Source of the DNA: Paenibacillus ginsengarvi
GTDB lineage: Bacteria; Bacillota; Bacilli; Paenibacillales; NBRC-103111
Assembly (NCBI RefSeq): GCF_003626695.1
Contig: NZ_RBAH01000017.1
Location: forward strand, 1 to 64,000
DNA: 64,000 nt
Direction: 5' to 3'
Position 1 is the stretch's first letter. Each line of letters begins with the position of its first letter. This document shows positions 18,265 through 26,022 of the stretch, in pieces. Under the pieces are notes generated by a model that made no database searches, was not told where the DNA came from, and was given only the letters and a program-made list of their open reading frames with translations. Made by a program: the position numbers and the translations under genes.

Positions 18265-18543
18265 TCAATCGTCATAGTCGGCGAGTCCATTATCTAGCAA
18301 ATATTTCATCTCAAGATCGAGGATCGTGTCCACGTCCAGCTCGCTCAGCTTCACATCGGGACGGCTGAGCACATAATCGACCAGCTCGTCGCTGTCGATC
18401 TCGACGTCGTGCTTCGCATTTTTTTGCATCCGGCTCACGTAGGCCTGCTCGTGCCCCAGCACCAGCCGGATGTTCGCCTCGCTAACCTTCGTATGCTCCT
18501 TTATGTATTGCAGCAATTTCGGATCGTTCGTATAATCGTTCAT
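18265..18543 (-). CDS. Small acidic protein of unknown function
   Basis: A predicted 92-residue, soluble, acidic and helical protein (MNDYTNDPKLLQYI... to ...LLDNGLADYDD), with no signal peptide or cysteine pair. The ATG at 18541-18543 is used because AGGAGAG lies just upstream and the more distal in-frame start has none. It is followed by a strong terminator. I do not recognise a characterised family. The alternation of short helices (KVSEANIRLVLGHEQAYV, DSDELVDYVLSRPDV) suggests a small helical bundle. Confidence 0.65.
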   Translation of the reverse strand: MNDYTNDPKLLQYIKEHTKVSEANIRLVLGHEQAYVSRMQKNAKHDVEIDSDELVDYVLSRPDVKLSELDVDTILDLEMKYLLDNGLADYDD

Positions 18544-18742
18544 CTGTCGTTCTACTCTCCTATTCTTCCGTATGCCGTTATTGTAGCATAGTAACGAGCC
18601 TTTCACACCTAGGCTTACGCGGGCCGGCGCATATTTGCGGCTTTCGCGCAACGGATTGTATAGCTTTATTTGAAAATGGACTTGAAACGATCCGCCGCCG
18701 ACGGGAAAATAAGAATAATAACTTTATCGGGAGGAAAACCGA

Positions 18743-20191
18743 ATGATCCGGATCGAAGAAGCCTCGATAACCGATTTGCAGCGCGCTCTCGCGTGCAAAG
18801 AGCTATCCTCGTTCGAGCTTGTACAAGCCTACATGGAGCGGATCGCCGCCCACGATCGGCAAGGAGCCGGCATCAATGCCGTGTTGGAGCTGAATCCGGA
18901 CGCTTTGTTTATAGCCGAGGCCATGGACGAGGAACGCAGCCGGGGAACGTTACGCGGTCCGCTGCACGGCATCCCTATTTTGCTGAAGGATAATATCGAT
19001 ACGGCAGACGGCATGCATACGAGCGCCGGGTCTTTGGCGCTGGCTGGTCACTACGCCCGCGAAGACGCTTTTCTCGTGTTGCTCCTTCGGCTTGCGGGCG
19101 CCGTTATTTTGGGCAAAACCAATATGACCGAGTGGGCCAACTATATGGCAAAAGACATGCCCGGCGGCTATAGCTCGCGCGGCGGCCAAACGCTGAATCC
19201 GTACGGGCCGGGACGCTTTGATGCCGGCGGTTCGAGCACAGGCTCCGGAGCGGCCGTCGCCGCAGGTTTTGCCGCAGCCGCAGTCGGCACGGAAACGTCG
19301 GGCTCGATTCTCGACCCGGCCGCCTGCAACTCCGTCGTCGGTATCAAGCCTACGCTCGGGCGCATTAGCCGCAGAGGCGTCATCCCGTTGTCGCATAGTC
19401 AGGATACGCCGGGCCCGCTGGCGAGAACGGTTAGCGATGCCGCGCTGCTGCTCGGCGCGATGTGCGCCGTTGATCCTCTTGACGCCGCAACAGCCCGTTC
19501 CGGAGGCCGGGAGCAGTTGAACGTTTCGTGCTTACCTTTAACGGGCGGATTAAAAGGAAAAAGAATCGGAATACCGAGACGTTTCTACGCGGATTCGCTA
19601 CCTGCGGAGGAAAGCAAGCTGTTTGAAGAGGTTGTGCGGGAGTTGTCGGGCGCGGGGGCCATCGTCGTAGATCCTGCCGACATCGGTTCGACGGAGGAAC
19701 TGGAAAGCCGGAATTCGAGCGTGTTCAGGCATGAGTTCAAAGCAGGCTTGAACGCTTATTTGAATCGTCTGCCGACCGGACTGCCCGTTCGCTCGCTGGA
19801 AGAGCTGATAGCCTTTAACAAGGCGAATCCGGAAAAGATGCTGAAGTACGGGCAGTATGTTCTGGAAAAAGCGGAGGAAACGTCGGGGTACTTGACCGAG
19901 CCCGGCTATATTCGCGACCGGCTAAGCGATATTCGGCTGTCGAGAAAGGAAGGAATCGATAAGGTCATGGACGAGTATCGGCTGGATGCCTTGTTGTTTC
20001 CCGATTCCAACGGGGAATCGATCGCCGCTAAAGCCAGCTATCCGTCCATCGCAGTTCCGGCCGGATATTTGTCAAACGGACGGCCGTTCGGCATCATGTT
20101 TACCGGCCGGGCGTTCACGGAGCAGGTACTGATCCGGATTGCGCACGCGTTCGAGTTATTGCGTCCGCGTCGGATTCCGCCGGTTTTGTAG
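18743..20191 (+). CDS. Amidase signature family hydrolase (GatA-like amidase)
   Basis: A 482-residue amidase with the Ser-cisSer-Lys triad: K82 in GIPILLKDNID, the cis-serine S164 in AGGSSTGSGAAVA and nucleophile S188 in VGTETSGSILDPA. Usual GatA has GTDTGGSIR at the last motif, so the TSGSILDPA variant marks the stand-alone amidase branch. It hydrolyses an amide to acid plus ammonia; the substrate is unknown. GGGAGGA lies about 7 bases before the ATG. It is transcribed alone on the plus strand with no gatB or gatC near, which argues against a tRNA amidotransferase role. Confidence 0.88.
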   Translation: MIRIEEASITDLQRALACKELSSFELVQAYMERIAAHDRQGAGINAVLELNPDALFIAEAMDEERSRGTLRGPLHGIPILLKDNIDTADGMHTSAGSLALAGHYAREDAFLVLLLRLAGAVILGKTNMTEWANYMAKDMPGGYSSRGGQTLNPYGPGRFDAGGSSTGSGAAVAAGFAAAAVGTETSGSILDPAACNSVVGIKPTLGRISRRGVIPLSHSQDTPGPLARTVSDAALLLGAMCAVDPLDAATARSGGREQLNVSCLPLTGGLKGKRIGIPRRFYADSLPAEESKLFEEVVRELSGAGAIVVDPADIGSTEELESRNSSVFRHEFKAGLNAYLNRLPTGLPVRSLEELIAFNKANPEKMLKYGQYVLEKAEETSGYLTEPGYIRDRLSDIRLSRKEGIDKVMDEYRLDALLFPDSNGESIAAKASYPSIAVPAGYLSNGRPFGIMFTGRAFTEQVLIRIAHAFELLRPRRIPPVL

Positions 20192-20244
20192 GCGGTACGG
20201 GCGGCGTTCCCCGCCGCTCCCGCCGTTTCCCTTGCAACGAAGAG

Positions 20245-20421
20245 CTATGATCCTGAGGCAGCTTCCAGCCGCTCCGCCCGTTCTTTATTAATGCTCTCCA
20301 CCCATTGATGCATAGCGTACAGCCCTTTATAATGCCTTTTGACAAACCGGATCATAAGGGCGTGCCGGTCGAACTTCGCTTTCGCTTGGGCCTTCGGTTT
20401 CGTTTGTACTGCAGTCCACAT
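20245..20421 (-). CDS. Small basic protein of unknown function
   Basis: A 58-residue lysine- and arginine-rich peptide (MWTAVQTKPKAQ... to ...RLEAASGS). The ATG at 20419-20421 is chosen because GGAG lies 10 bases upstream; a longer frame starting at 20505 lacks a ribosome binding site. The middle (MIRFVKRHYKGLYAMHQWVESI) looks like an amphipathic helix. No family is recognised. It could be a regulatory or nucleic-acid-binding peptide, or spurious. Confidence 0.4.
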   Translation of the reverse strand: MWTAVQTKPKAQAKAKFDRHALMIRFVKRHYKGLYAMHQWVESINKERAERLEAASGS

Positions 20422-20529
20422 TGTCTTTTCACTCCAATACATAATTTCGAACACAAAAACCAGTGTATTCGAGCGCAGCGAAAAGTATGACCGGCAAACG
20501 CTCATTTTCCCCGCCCATCAAGGACCCGT

Positions 20530-21288
20530 TCAGTTTTCAACCGTCGCCGCCTTCCGGTGCGAAAGCAGTTCCGAAACGGTAACAAAGGTAAACCCCCGTT
20601 TTTTCAGATCAGGCAAAATTTGCTTTAACGCTTCGACGGTTTGCGATTTCCCTTCGACATAGTCGTGAAACAGCACAATATCGCCGTTGCGGGCGTTGCC
20701 GAGCACTTTGTTTACGATTTTCTTTACGCCGGGCGTGCTCCAGTCCTCCGTGTCCTGATGCCAGGACCACATGACGACTTTGTAGCCGGTTCGTTTCGAA
20801 GCGCCAACCACCTGTTCGTTGTAGTAGCCGCCCGGCGGGCGAAACAGATGCGGCTTTTTGCCCGTAGCCTTGAAGATGCTTGCCTCCGTCTTCGTAATTT
20901 CCTCCTCGATCCGCGCTGCCGACAACCGGTTGCGATTCATATATTGATGGCTGAATGTGTGATTCGCGATCTCATGCCCTTCGGCGATTTCCCGTTTCGC
21001 AATGTCGGGATATTTATCGACGCGCTGGCCGACGACAAAAAACGTAGCCTTGGCCTCATACTGCTTCAGCAGCTCCAAGATCGCCGGCGTATCGACCGGG
21101 TCCGGCCCGTCGTCGAACGTTAGCGCGATAACTTTTTGATCGGTCGGCACTTCCCATACGATCTCTCCGCGTTCCTCATAATACTCGCGGCCTTTCTTCG
21201 CCGGTGCAGAGTCGACATATTGAAGCAGGACCATACTAAACAGACAAGCGGCGGCCGTCAAAATCATCGTTTTCCGGAAAGTTCCCAT
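20530..21288 (-). CDS. Polysaccharide deacetylase (NodB/PdaB-like, CE4)
   Basis: A 252-residue exported enzyme with an N-terminal signal or anchor helix (MILTAAACLFSMVLLQYV) and a NodB domain from about residue 50. CE4 motifs are present: TFDDGPD (catalytic base and metal Asp), NHTFSHQYM (HxxxH metal site), RPPGGYY and IVLFHDY. It removes acetyl groups from a wall or extracellular N-acetylated polysaccharide, probably peptidoglycan or chitin-like material. The ATG at 21286-21288 has AAGGAG 5 bases upstream and is preferred over a start 21 bases further out. Confidence 0.9.
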   Translation of the reverse strand: MGTFRKTMILTAAACLFSMVLLQYVDSAPAKKGREYYEERGEIVWEVPTDQKVIALTFDDGPDPVDTPAILELLKQYEAKATFFVVGQRVDKYPDIAKREIAEGHEIANHTFSHQYMNRNRLSAARIEEEITKTEASIFKATGKKPHLFRPPGGYYNEQVVGASKRTGYKVVMWSWHQDTEDWSTPGVKKIVNKVLGNARNGDIVLFHDYVEGKSQTVEALKQILPDLKKRGFTFVTVSELLSHRKAATVEN

Positions 21289-21451
21289 CGGATCTCCTTC
21301 AGAGCGCAAGCTCGTTCTATGATGGTTGCTGATTGCAACTTGTACTTGGTACTATTTCCGTTAACGGTCAACTATACTCCGCAGCCGGACGCCCCTTTTA
21401 TTTCCATTCAGAGCCTGAGGCTCGTTCACAAAATGAACACAGCTTCGTTCA

Positions 21452-21620
21452 TTGCTCCTGCCAAGAAAGTCATGGTATACTAATAGGAATTGGCGAAAGA
21501 TGTGGTGATGGAATGGATACCGGGATTTTTGCGCAAACTTCATATAAATTCCAAATCCTTGACCGAAAACGGTCAAGGATTTTTGTTTCCTTCGGGAAAA
21601 AAAGCTGTAGGGGGCAATGA
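21452..21620 (+). promoter_or_regulatory. Promoter and structured leader of the CDF metal exporter
   Basis: TTGCTC (21452-21457) and TATACT (21476-21481) with an 18-base spacer form a promoter. The ~130-base leader contains an intrinsic terminator at 21553-21582, and a GGATTT at 21523-21528 that could pair with AAATCC at 21553-21558, the 5' edge of the terminator stem. It does not show the yybP-ykoY or czcD riboswitch cores I would recognise. Confidence 0.5.
21553..21582 (+). terminator. Intrinsic terminator in the CDF leader
   Basis: A perfect 13-bp stem AAATCCTTGACCG / CGGTCAAGGATTT with an AAAA loop, then TTGTTT. It ends 38 bases before the exporter start, downstream of its promoter, so it could act as an attenuator. 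Confidence 0.8.
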
Positions 21621-22511
21621 ATGATGACCGGAGGGAACAATTCGTCCATGAAGGCAGTCTGGATCAGCTTGATCAGCAATATTTTGCTAACCGCCTTGAA
21701 GCTGATTGTGGGGATGCTGGCGAACAGCCAGGTATTGATCGCGGATGGCGTACACAACGCAGGAGACGTCATCGCTACGATGGCCGCGCTCAGCTCCATG
21801 CGCATCTCGAAACGTCCCGCCGACGAAGATCATCCGTACGGCCACGGCAAAGCCGAAGTGCTCGGCTCGGGCATCGTTGCGATCATTCTCGGACTCGCTG
21901 CGGTTTATATCGGCTACCACGCCGTGCTCGCCTTCTTCGAGGAACCGGGGGAGGCCAGTCTTCTCGCTCTCGCCGCCGCGATCGTGTCGGTCGTCTGGAA
22001 GCAGTGGCTGTACATGTACACCATCCGGATCGGCAAAAAAGAAAACAGCAAAGGACTGATCGCAACCGCCTACGATCATTTGGCCGACGTTTATGCGTCC
22101 GTAGCGGCAGTCATCGGCATCGGGCTCGCCCTGATCGGCGATGCTTACGACATTCATATTTTGACGTACGGCGATCCGGCGGCCGGCATTATCGTCTCTA
22201 TTCTTGTTATGAAGCTCGCGTACCATATGGCGCTGGAAGCGATCGATATTTTGATGGAGAAGGCGGTTGACGCCGGGAAACTGAACGAATACAAGACGCT
22301 CGTCGAGAGCATCCCGCAGGTGAAACGGATCGACCGTATCCGGGCCCGGGAGCACGGGCATTACATTCTCGTCGACGTGCGGGTCAGCATTCCCGGCGAA
22401 CTTAGCATTCAGCAGGGACACGACATTTCCCGCTCGATCAAAAAAGCGATTATGGACCGGCACCAAGAGGTCGACGAAGTGCTGATCCACTTGAATCCGT
22501 GGTACAAATAG
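21621..22511 (+). CDS. Cation diffusion facilitator, MneP/MneS-like (probable Mn2+ exporter)
   Basis: A 296-residue membrane protein with six predicted membrane segments and a C-terminal cytoplasmic domain. It closely resembles Bacillus MneP/MneS: NILLTALKLIVGMLANS in TM1, ADGVHNAGD (HxxxD) in TM2, DEDHPYGHGKAE in the loop, DHLADV (HxxxD) in TM5 and RAREHGHYILVDV in the C-terminal domain. It would export divalent metal, probably manganese, by proton antiport. AGGGGG lies 6 bases before the ATG; a second ATG follows immediately. The metal assignment rests on similarity to MneP. Confidence 0.88.
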   Translation: MMTGGNNSSMKAVWISLISNILLTALKLIVGMLANSQVLIADGVHNAGDVIATMAALSSMRISKRPADEDHPYGHGKAEVLGSGIVAIILGLAAVYIGYHAVLAFFEEPGEASLLALAAAIVSVVWKQWLYMYTIRIGKKENSKGLIATAYDHLADVYASVAAVIGIGLALIGDAYDIHILTYGDPAAGIIVSILVMKLAYHMALEAIDILMEKAVDAGKLNEYKTLVESIPQVKRIDRIRAREHGHYILVDVRVSIPGELSIQQGHDISRSIKKAIMDRHQEVDEVLIHLNPWYK

Positions 22512-22522
22512 CTTAAAGCTCC

Positions 22523-23470
22523 TTAAGGGGTGCGATCCCGCCCCGCCTCGGTTTCGACCGAAACTTCCTCCGGCAGCTTTTTAGACATGCCGGGCACTTC
22601 CCGCGGCTTGTATTCGATCGTATCGGACGAGTAAATCGCCACAAACATCGTGCCGCCCCCGGCGAACGAACGGATGAGCACCGGCTGATTGTACGGATTG
22701 CGGAATGCAAAATCCGGTCCGTCCCAGCTTACCGTCGCATCCCGGCCGGGCAGCACATACGGCACATGGCGGCTGTGCGAATAACGCTGGACGATCTGAA
22801 GGCCGGCACGGTCGATTGCATTGTACAAGGTCGACGACACTTGGCAGATGCCTCCGCCGATATCTTCCGAAAGTTCGCCCCTAACGATGACGGGCGCGCG
22901 CAAATAACCTCTTTCCGTCGTGCGTTTGCCGACGACGCGGTTGAACGAGAACGTTTCGCCGGGAAAAACGACGTAGTTGTTGATCGACTTCGAAGCGAGC
23001 GCCATATTGTGCGCTCTGTTTTTGTTCCCCGAATTGTAATAGGTGGCGTAAGAGCCGATCGGTTTTTGGCGTATAGCCGCGAGCAGCTCGCTATCTACCT
23101 GAGGGAATACTTTGCTGCGGATCAGTTCGGTCCGCTCCGGCCCCCGGGAATAAAAGTAAGCGTAAAACCGTTCGGCAAACAAATCTTGATTCAGCTTGTA
23201 CCCGGGCTGCTCGGGGACGATGCCACCGCTATCGCCGATGACGGCATTTTTCGGAGGCACGTAGGTAAGCCGGTCGATTTTCTCGATCAGCTTAGCCAAT
23301 TTGTCCGGATCGACCATCGTTTGACCGGGCAGCGAATAGTCGATCCGATCAACAGTCATAATGGTGCGGCCTTGAAGCTCGACCGTCAAAGGACCTGCGA
23401 CATCCGGGAGCGGCTGCTGCTGCGGTTGCGGCAGAAACATCAGTATCGCGGCTAACCATGCGGTTTTCAA
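22523..23470 (-). CDS. VanW family protein
   Basis: A 315-residue protein with an N-terminal hydrophobic export segment and a C-terminal VanW domain. Family marks are YVVFPGETFSFNRVVGKRT, IGGGICQVSSTLYNA, YSHSRHVPYVLPGRDATV and NPYNQPVLIRS. VanW domains occur in glycopeptide-resistance clusters and in many cell-surface proteins, with no settled biochemical role. The start is a TTG (23468-23470) with AGGGGG upstream. It is convergent with the CDF gene, 11 bases apart. Confidence 0.85.
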   Translation of the reverse strand: MKTAWLAAILMFLPQPQQQPLPDVAGPLTVELQGRTIMTVDRIDYSLPGQTMVDPDKLAKLIEKIDRLTYVPPKNAVIGDSGGIVPEQPGYKLNQDLFAERFYAYFYSRGPERTELIRSKVFPQVDSELLAAIRQKPIGSYATYYNSGNKNRAHNMALASKSINNYVVFPGETFSFNRVVGKRTTERGYLRAPVIVRGELSEDIGGGICQVSSTLYNAIDRAGLQIVQRYSHSRHVPYVLPGRDATVSWDGPDFAFRNPYNQPVLIRSFAGGGTMFVAIYSSDTIEYKPREVPGMSKKLPEEVSVETEAGRDRTP

Positions 23471-23565
23471 TATAGGTCCCCCTTAACCGCCTCGAAATGT
23501 TGTACCTCCTAGATACAGTTTCCTAACTGAATTCAATTTATGTCGGCCTGTCCAGGGTACGTAAG

Positions 23566-24492
23566 TCAGGTCGGCCGACAACGCAAAAAGTTGCCCGTGG
23601 CGAAACCGCGCACCTCGTCTTCCTTGTACTTTTTCAGCAGCTCCTCTATCAGCGACTGGCTTTGGCCCGCATGCTCAAGCCCTGCGATATGGCTGGAAAT
23701 GCCGTCCAAATCCGAACCGAGGCCGATATGGCGAACGCCGCCAAGCGCGCAATAATGGTCGATATGGTTGATCAGATCCGTGATCGTTGCGCCCCCGCCT
23801 TTTTTCGTAAACGGGGGGTTGTAAATGACGTGCACCATCGCTCCTTTCGCAAACATCGCTTTCGCCTGTTCGTCCGTCAAATTGCGCGGATGGTCGCAAA
23901 GCGCTTTCGCATTGGAATGGCTGGCGATCGGATAATCGGCAAGCTCCAGCACGTCCCAGAACGCCTTCTCGCTTATATGGGAGACGTCGGTAAGCAGCTT
24001 GTGCTCGTTATTGAAGGCGACGATTTGTTTGCCCCAGGCGGTGAGCCCCGCTCCTCGCGGCTCCATGACGCCGTCCGCAGCCAGATTGGCGTTGTTCCAG
24101 GTCATGCCGATCGACCGTACGCCCAGCCGGTGTACCAGATGCAGCTTGTGTAGATCCGTTCCTAGCGCATCTACTCCTTCCAGCGTCAGCATCGCGCCGA
24201 TCTCCCCGGCCTGCAGCCGGTCGAAATCGCTCCAGTCCGTTAGTTGCTTCATTTCTTTATTGTTGCCCAGCACCTCTTCGTAAAAATAATGAATCTGGTC
24301 AAGCACCGCCTGAAAGCGATGCTCCTCTTTCACGGCGGGAGGAACGAACAGCGCGAAGCATTGCACAATCACGCCGCCTGCGTGGAGACGCTCATAGTTC
24401 GTTTCCAGCTCTTCACTGTCACGGTACGCCAGCTTCCCGCCCGATTCCCATATTTTATATAGGGCGTCGCAATGCAAATCGATAATATCCAT
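23566..24492 (-). CDS. Membrane-dipeptidase (renal dipeptidase) family metallopeptidase
   Basis: A 308-residue amidohydrolase-fold dipeptidase without a signal peptide. Zinc-site motifs are DLHCDA (H7, D9), MLTLEGVDAL (bridging Glu), TDVSHISEKAFWDV (His) and PIASHSNAKAL (His), followed by HIGLGSDLDG. It hydrolyses dipeptides, possibly with D- or dehydro-amino acids, in the cytoplasm. AAAGGATG lies upstream of the ATG. It follows the uronate isomerase gene but is separated from it by a terminator. Confidence 0.92.
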   Translation of the reverse strand: MDIIDLHCDALYKIWESGGKLAYRDSEELETNYERLHAGGVIVQCFALFVPPAVKEEHRFQAVLDQIHYFYEEVLGNNKEMKQLTDWSDFDRLQAGEIGAMLTLEGVDALGTDLHKLHLVHRLGVRSIGMTWNNANLAADGVMEPRGAGLTAWGKQIVAFNNEHKLLTDVSHISEKAFWDVLELADYPIASHSNAKALCDHPRNLTDEQAKAMFAKGAMVHVIYNPPFTKKGGGATITDLINHIDHYCALGGVRHIGLGSDLDGISSHIAGLEHAGQSQSLIEELLKKYKEDEVRGFATGNFLRCRPT

Positions 24493-24559
24493 TACATTTC
24501 ATCCTTTCAACCGAGGATACCCTCATTATAGCGAAATCTTCCAGGTCAGCGGGAAAAAG

Positions 24560-24590
24560 AAAACCCCGGCTTCCGTAAAGGAAGTCGGGG
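24560..24590 (-). terminator. Terminator of the uronate isomerase gene
   Basis: An 11-bp stem CCCCGGCTTCC / GGAAGTCGGGG (one wobble) with a GTAAA loop. On the minus strand the tail is TTTTCTTTTT. Confidence 0.88.
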
Positions 24591-24627
24591 AACGGTGCAT
24601 CAACGCTGCGGGTAAGCCCGCCTCGGA

Positions 24628-25908
24628 TCAAACGTTTGCTACGGCTTCAACCGGATTCGGTTTGCCGAGGAAGCGCCAGAACGCACCGCCGAACAAGTCG
24701 GATACGTCTCGGCGAATTTCTTTTTTCTTCAGCTTCCAGCCGGTGTCGAGCAGGTCGCAGTATTTGTCGGCCAGTACGTTTGCGATAATGTCGCGGGAAT
24801 GATCCCATTTGTACAGCAATTGATCGAGTACGCGGCAATCCGAATGCTGCGGCGTAACGCTGGTGCCGAGAAGCTCGAAGCGCATACGCGTCATTTCTTC
24901 GATCAGGCTCGGGTTGTTCAGGAACCACCAGCAGCCGAATACGTGCAGATTGCGGAACTTGCGGGCCGCAACGGCGAGACCGTGCTGGTTCTCTCTAGCC
25001 AGCATCGTGCACAAAAACTTGTTGTCCGGGTGCATGGCGCACAATTGCTCGACTACGCGCACATCGCTTAGCCCAACACTGTCTCCTGCGTCTCCCAGAG
25101 CGGGATTGACCCGTTTGTTGACGCCGATCATCATCGCGAACGGAATATCGAACTCGCGGGCAACCGGAAGAATGCATTTCTCGATAATCGCGCCGCGGGC
25201 CGATTGCTCGGGATAGCGGAACGATGGCGGCAGCGATACGGCCATATAAAGCGGATTCATTTTGCGAATCCAGACGCGCAAAAATTCGCGGATGCCTTCC
25301 ACCGTTTTGTCCGTTACCTGCTGCTCGACGTCGTAGCCCCATTCCTGAAGACGCTCCCACGTTTTTTCTTCCCATTGCATAAGGAGCGGGTCAATCCGCA
25401 AAGCGGTATGGAATCTTGGGTCCACGTTGTCGATAGTCGCCCAGCCTTCGCGCTCCGCGTCGACGAACGGATCGTTCGTCATACAGACATTATGAACGCC
25501 GGACAGCTTGAAGACGAGGTCAATGTATTCGCTGGTCGACTTCGAGGCGAAAAAGGCCCGGTACGCTTCCAGATCGCGGGACGCTACATCCAGCCCAAGC
25601 CGGTTCAGAACGGTCAGGACGCCGCGGCACGCTTCGCTATACGGGGAATGCTCAATAAAGAGCGTTTGCCACACGAGATCGGCTTGCTCTTTTTTCGACA
25701 TCGCCCAGAACGTTTCGTATGCCAGATCCGGATGAAAGCGGAACGTTTCCGCCACCAAGTAATGGTACGTCAGCAGCTCGTCGATTCCCCACAACAGCAA
25801 GCCGTCGAAATCTTCGGTAAACAGATGGGTATGAATATCGGAAATCGGGGTTGAACGGACCGTCTCGCGGACAAACGAACGGAGCTCCTCTTTACTATGA
25901 ATAGCCAT
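24628..25908 (-). CDS. uxaC: Uronate isomerase, Bacillus halodurans Bh0493 type
   Basis: A 426-residue amidohydrolase-superfamily enzyme that interconverts D-glucuronate/fructuronate and D-galacturonate/tagaturonate. It matches the divergent Bh0493 group rather than classical UxaC: DIHTHLF (H26, H28), LLLWGIDELLTYHYLVAE, FWAMSKKEQADL, CMTNDPF, PFAMMIGV, GCWWFLNNPSLI and TPQHSDCRVLDQ. AAAGGAAG precedes the ATG. It lies just downstream of the epimerase gene, and together they could convert galacturonate to fructuronate. A mannonate branch (uxuA/uxuB) is not in the window. Confidence 0.9.
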   Translation of the reverse strand: MAIHSKEELRSFVRETVRSTPISDIHTHLFTEDFDGLLLWGIDELLTYHYLVAETFRFHPDLAYETFWAMSKKEQADLVWQTLFIEHSPYSEACRGVLTVLNRLGLDVASRDLEAYRAFFASKSTSEYIDLVFKLSGVHNVCMTNDPFVDAEREGWATIDNVDPRFHTALRIDPLLMQWEEKTWERLQEWGYDVEQQVTDKTVEGIREFLRVWIRKMNPLYMAVSLPPSFRYPEQSARGAIIEKCILPVAREFDIPFAMMIGVNKRVNPALGDAGDSVGLSDVRVVEQLCAMHPDNKFLCTMLARENQHGLAVAARKFRNLHVFGCWWFLNNPSLIEEMTRMRFELLGTSVTPQHSDCRVLDQLLYKWDHSRDIIANVLADKYCDLLDTGWKLKKKEIRRDVSDLFGGAFWRFLGKPNPVEAVANV

Positions 25909-25945
25909 CTTCTGCTTCCTTTCCCGACTGCGAATTTTGGATCGC

Positions 25946-25964
25946 GCACAATGTTAACGTGTGC
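25946..25964. promoter_or_regulatory. Possible operator upstream of the uronate isomerase
   Basis: GCACA-N9-TGTGC dyad in the short uxaE-uxaC gap, 38 bases upstream of the isomerase start. It fits the size of a transcription-factor site, but no second copy was found to support it. Confidence 0.3.
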
Positions 25965-25977
25965 ATATTGCTAGAAG

Positions 25978-25999
25978 AAAAGCCTCCGCAGAAGCTTTT
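25978..25999 (-). terminator. Terminator after uxaE
   Basis: AAAAGCCTC (25978-25986) pairs with GAAGCTTTT (25991-25999) with one mismatch. The minus-strand tail is CTTCT. It lies between uxaE and uxaC, so the isomerase may have its own promoter. Confidence 0.6.
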
Positions 26000-26022
26000 C
26001 CTCTATTGTACACGCCTAAGCG

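Noticed and set aside
16001..18277. Long plus-strand open frame (758 codons) opposite rhaEW
   Set aside because: It is antisense to a complete, motif-bearing bifunctional enzyme, has Arg/His-rich low-complexity composition, no ribosome binding site and no recognisable domain. It is a shadow created by GC-rich codon bias.
20192..20232. GC-rich hairpin after the amidase gene
   Set aside because: The GGCGG/CCGCC pairing lacks a T-run, and the arms are common in this GC-rich DNA. Not a convincing terminator.
21310..21552. Possible yybP-ykoY or NiCo riboswitch before the CDF exporter
   Set aside because: I could not find the conserved core sequences of either class. Only the terminator and a possible alternative pairing are supported.
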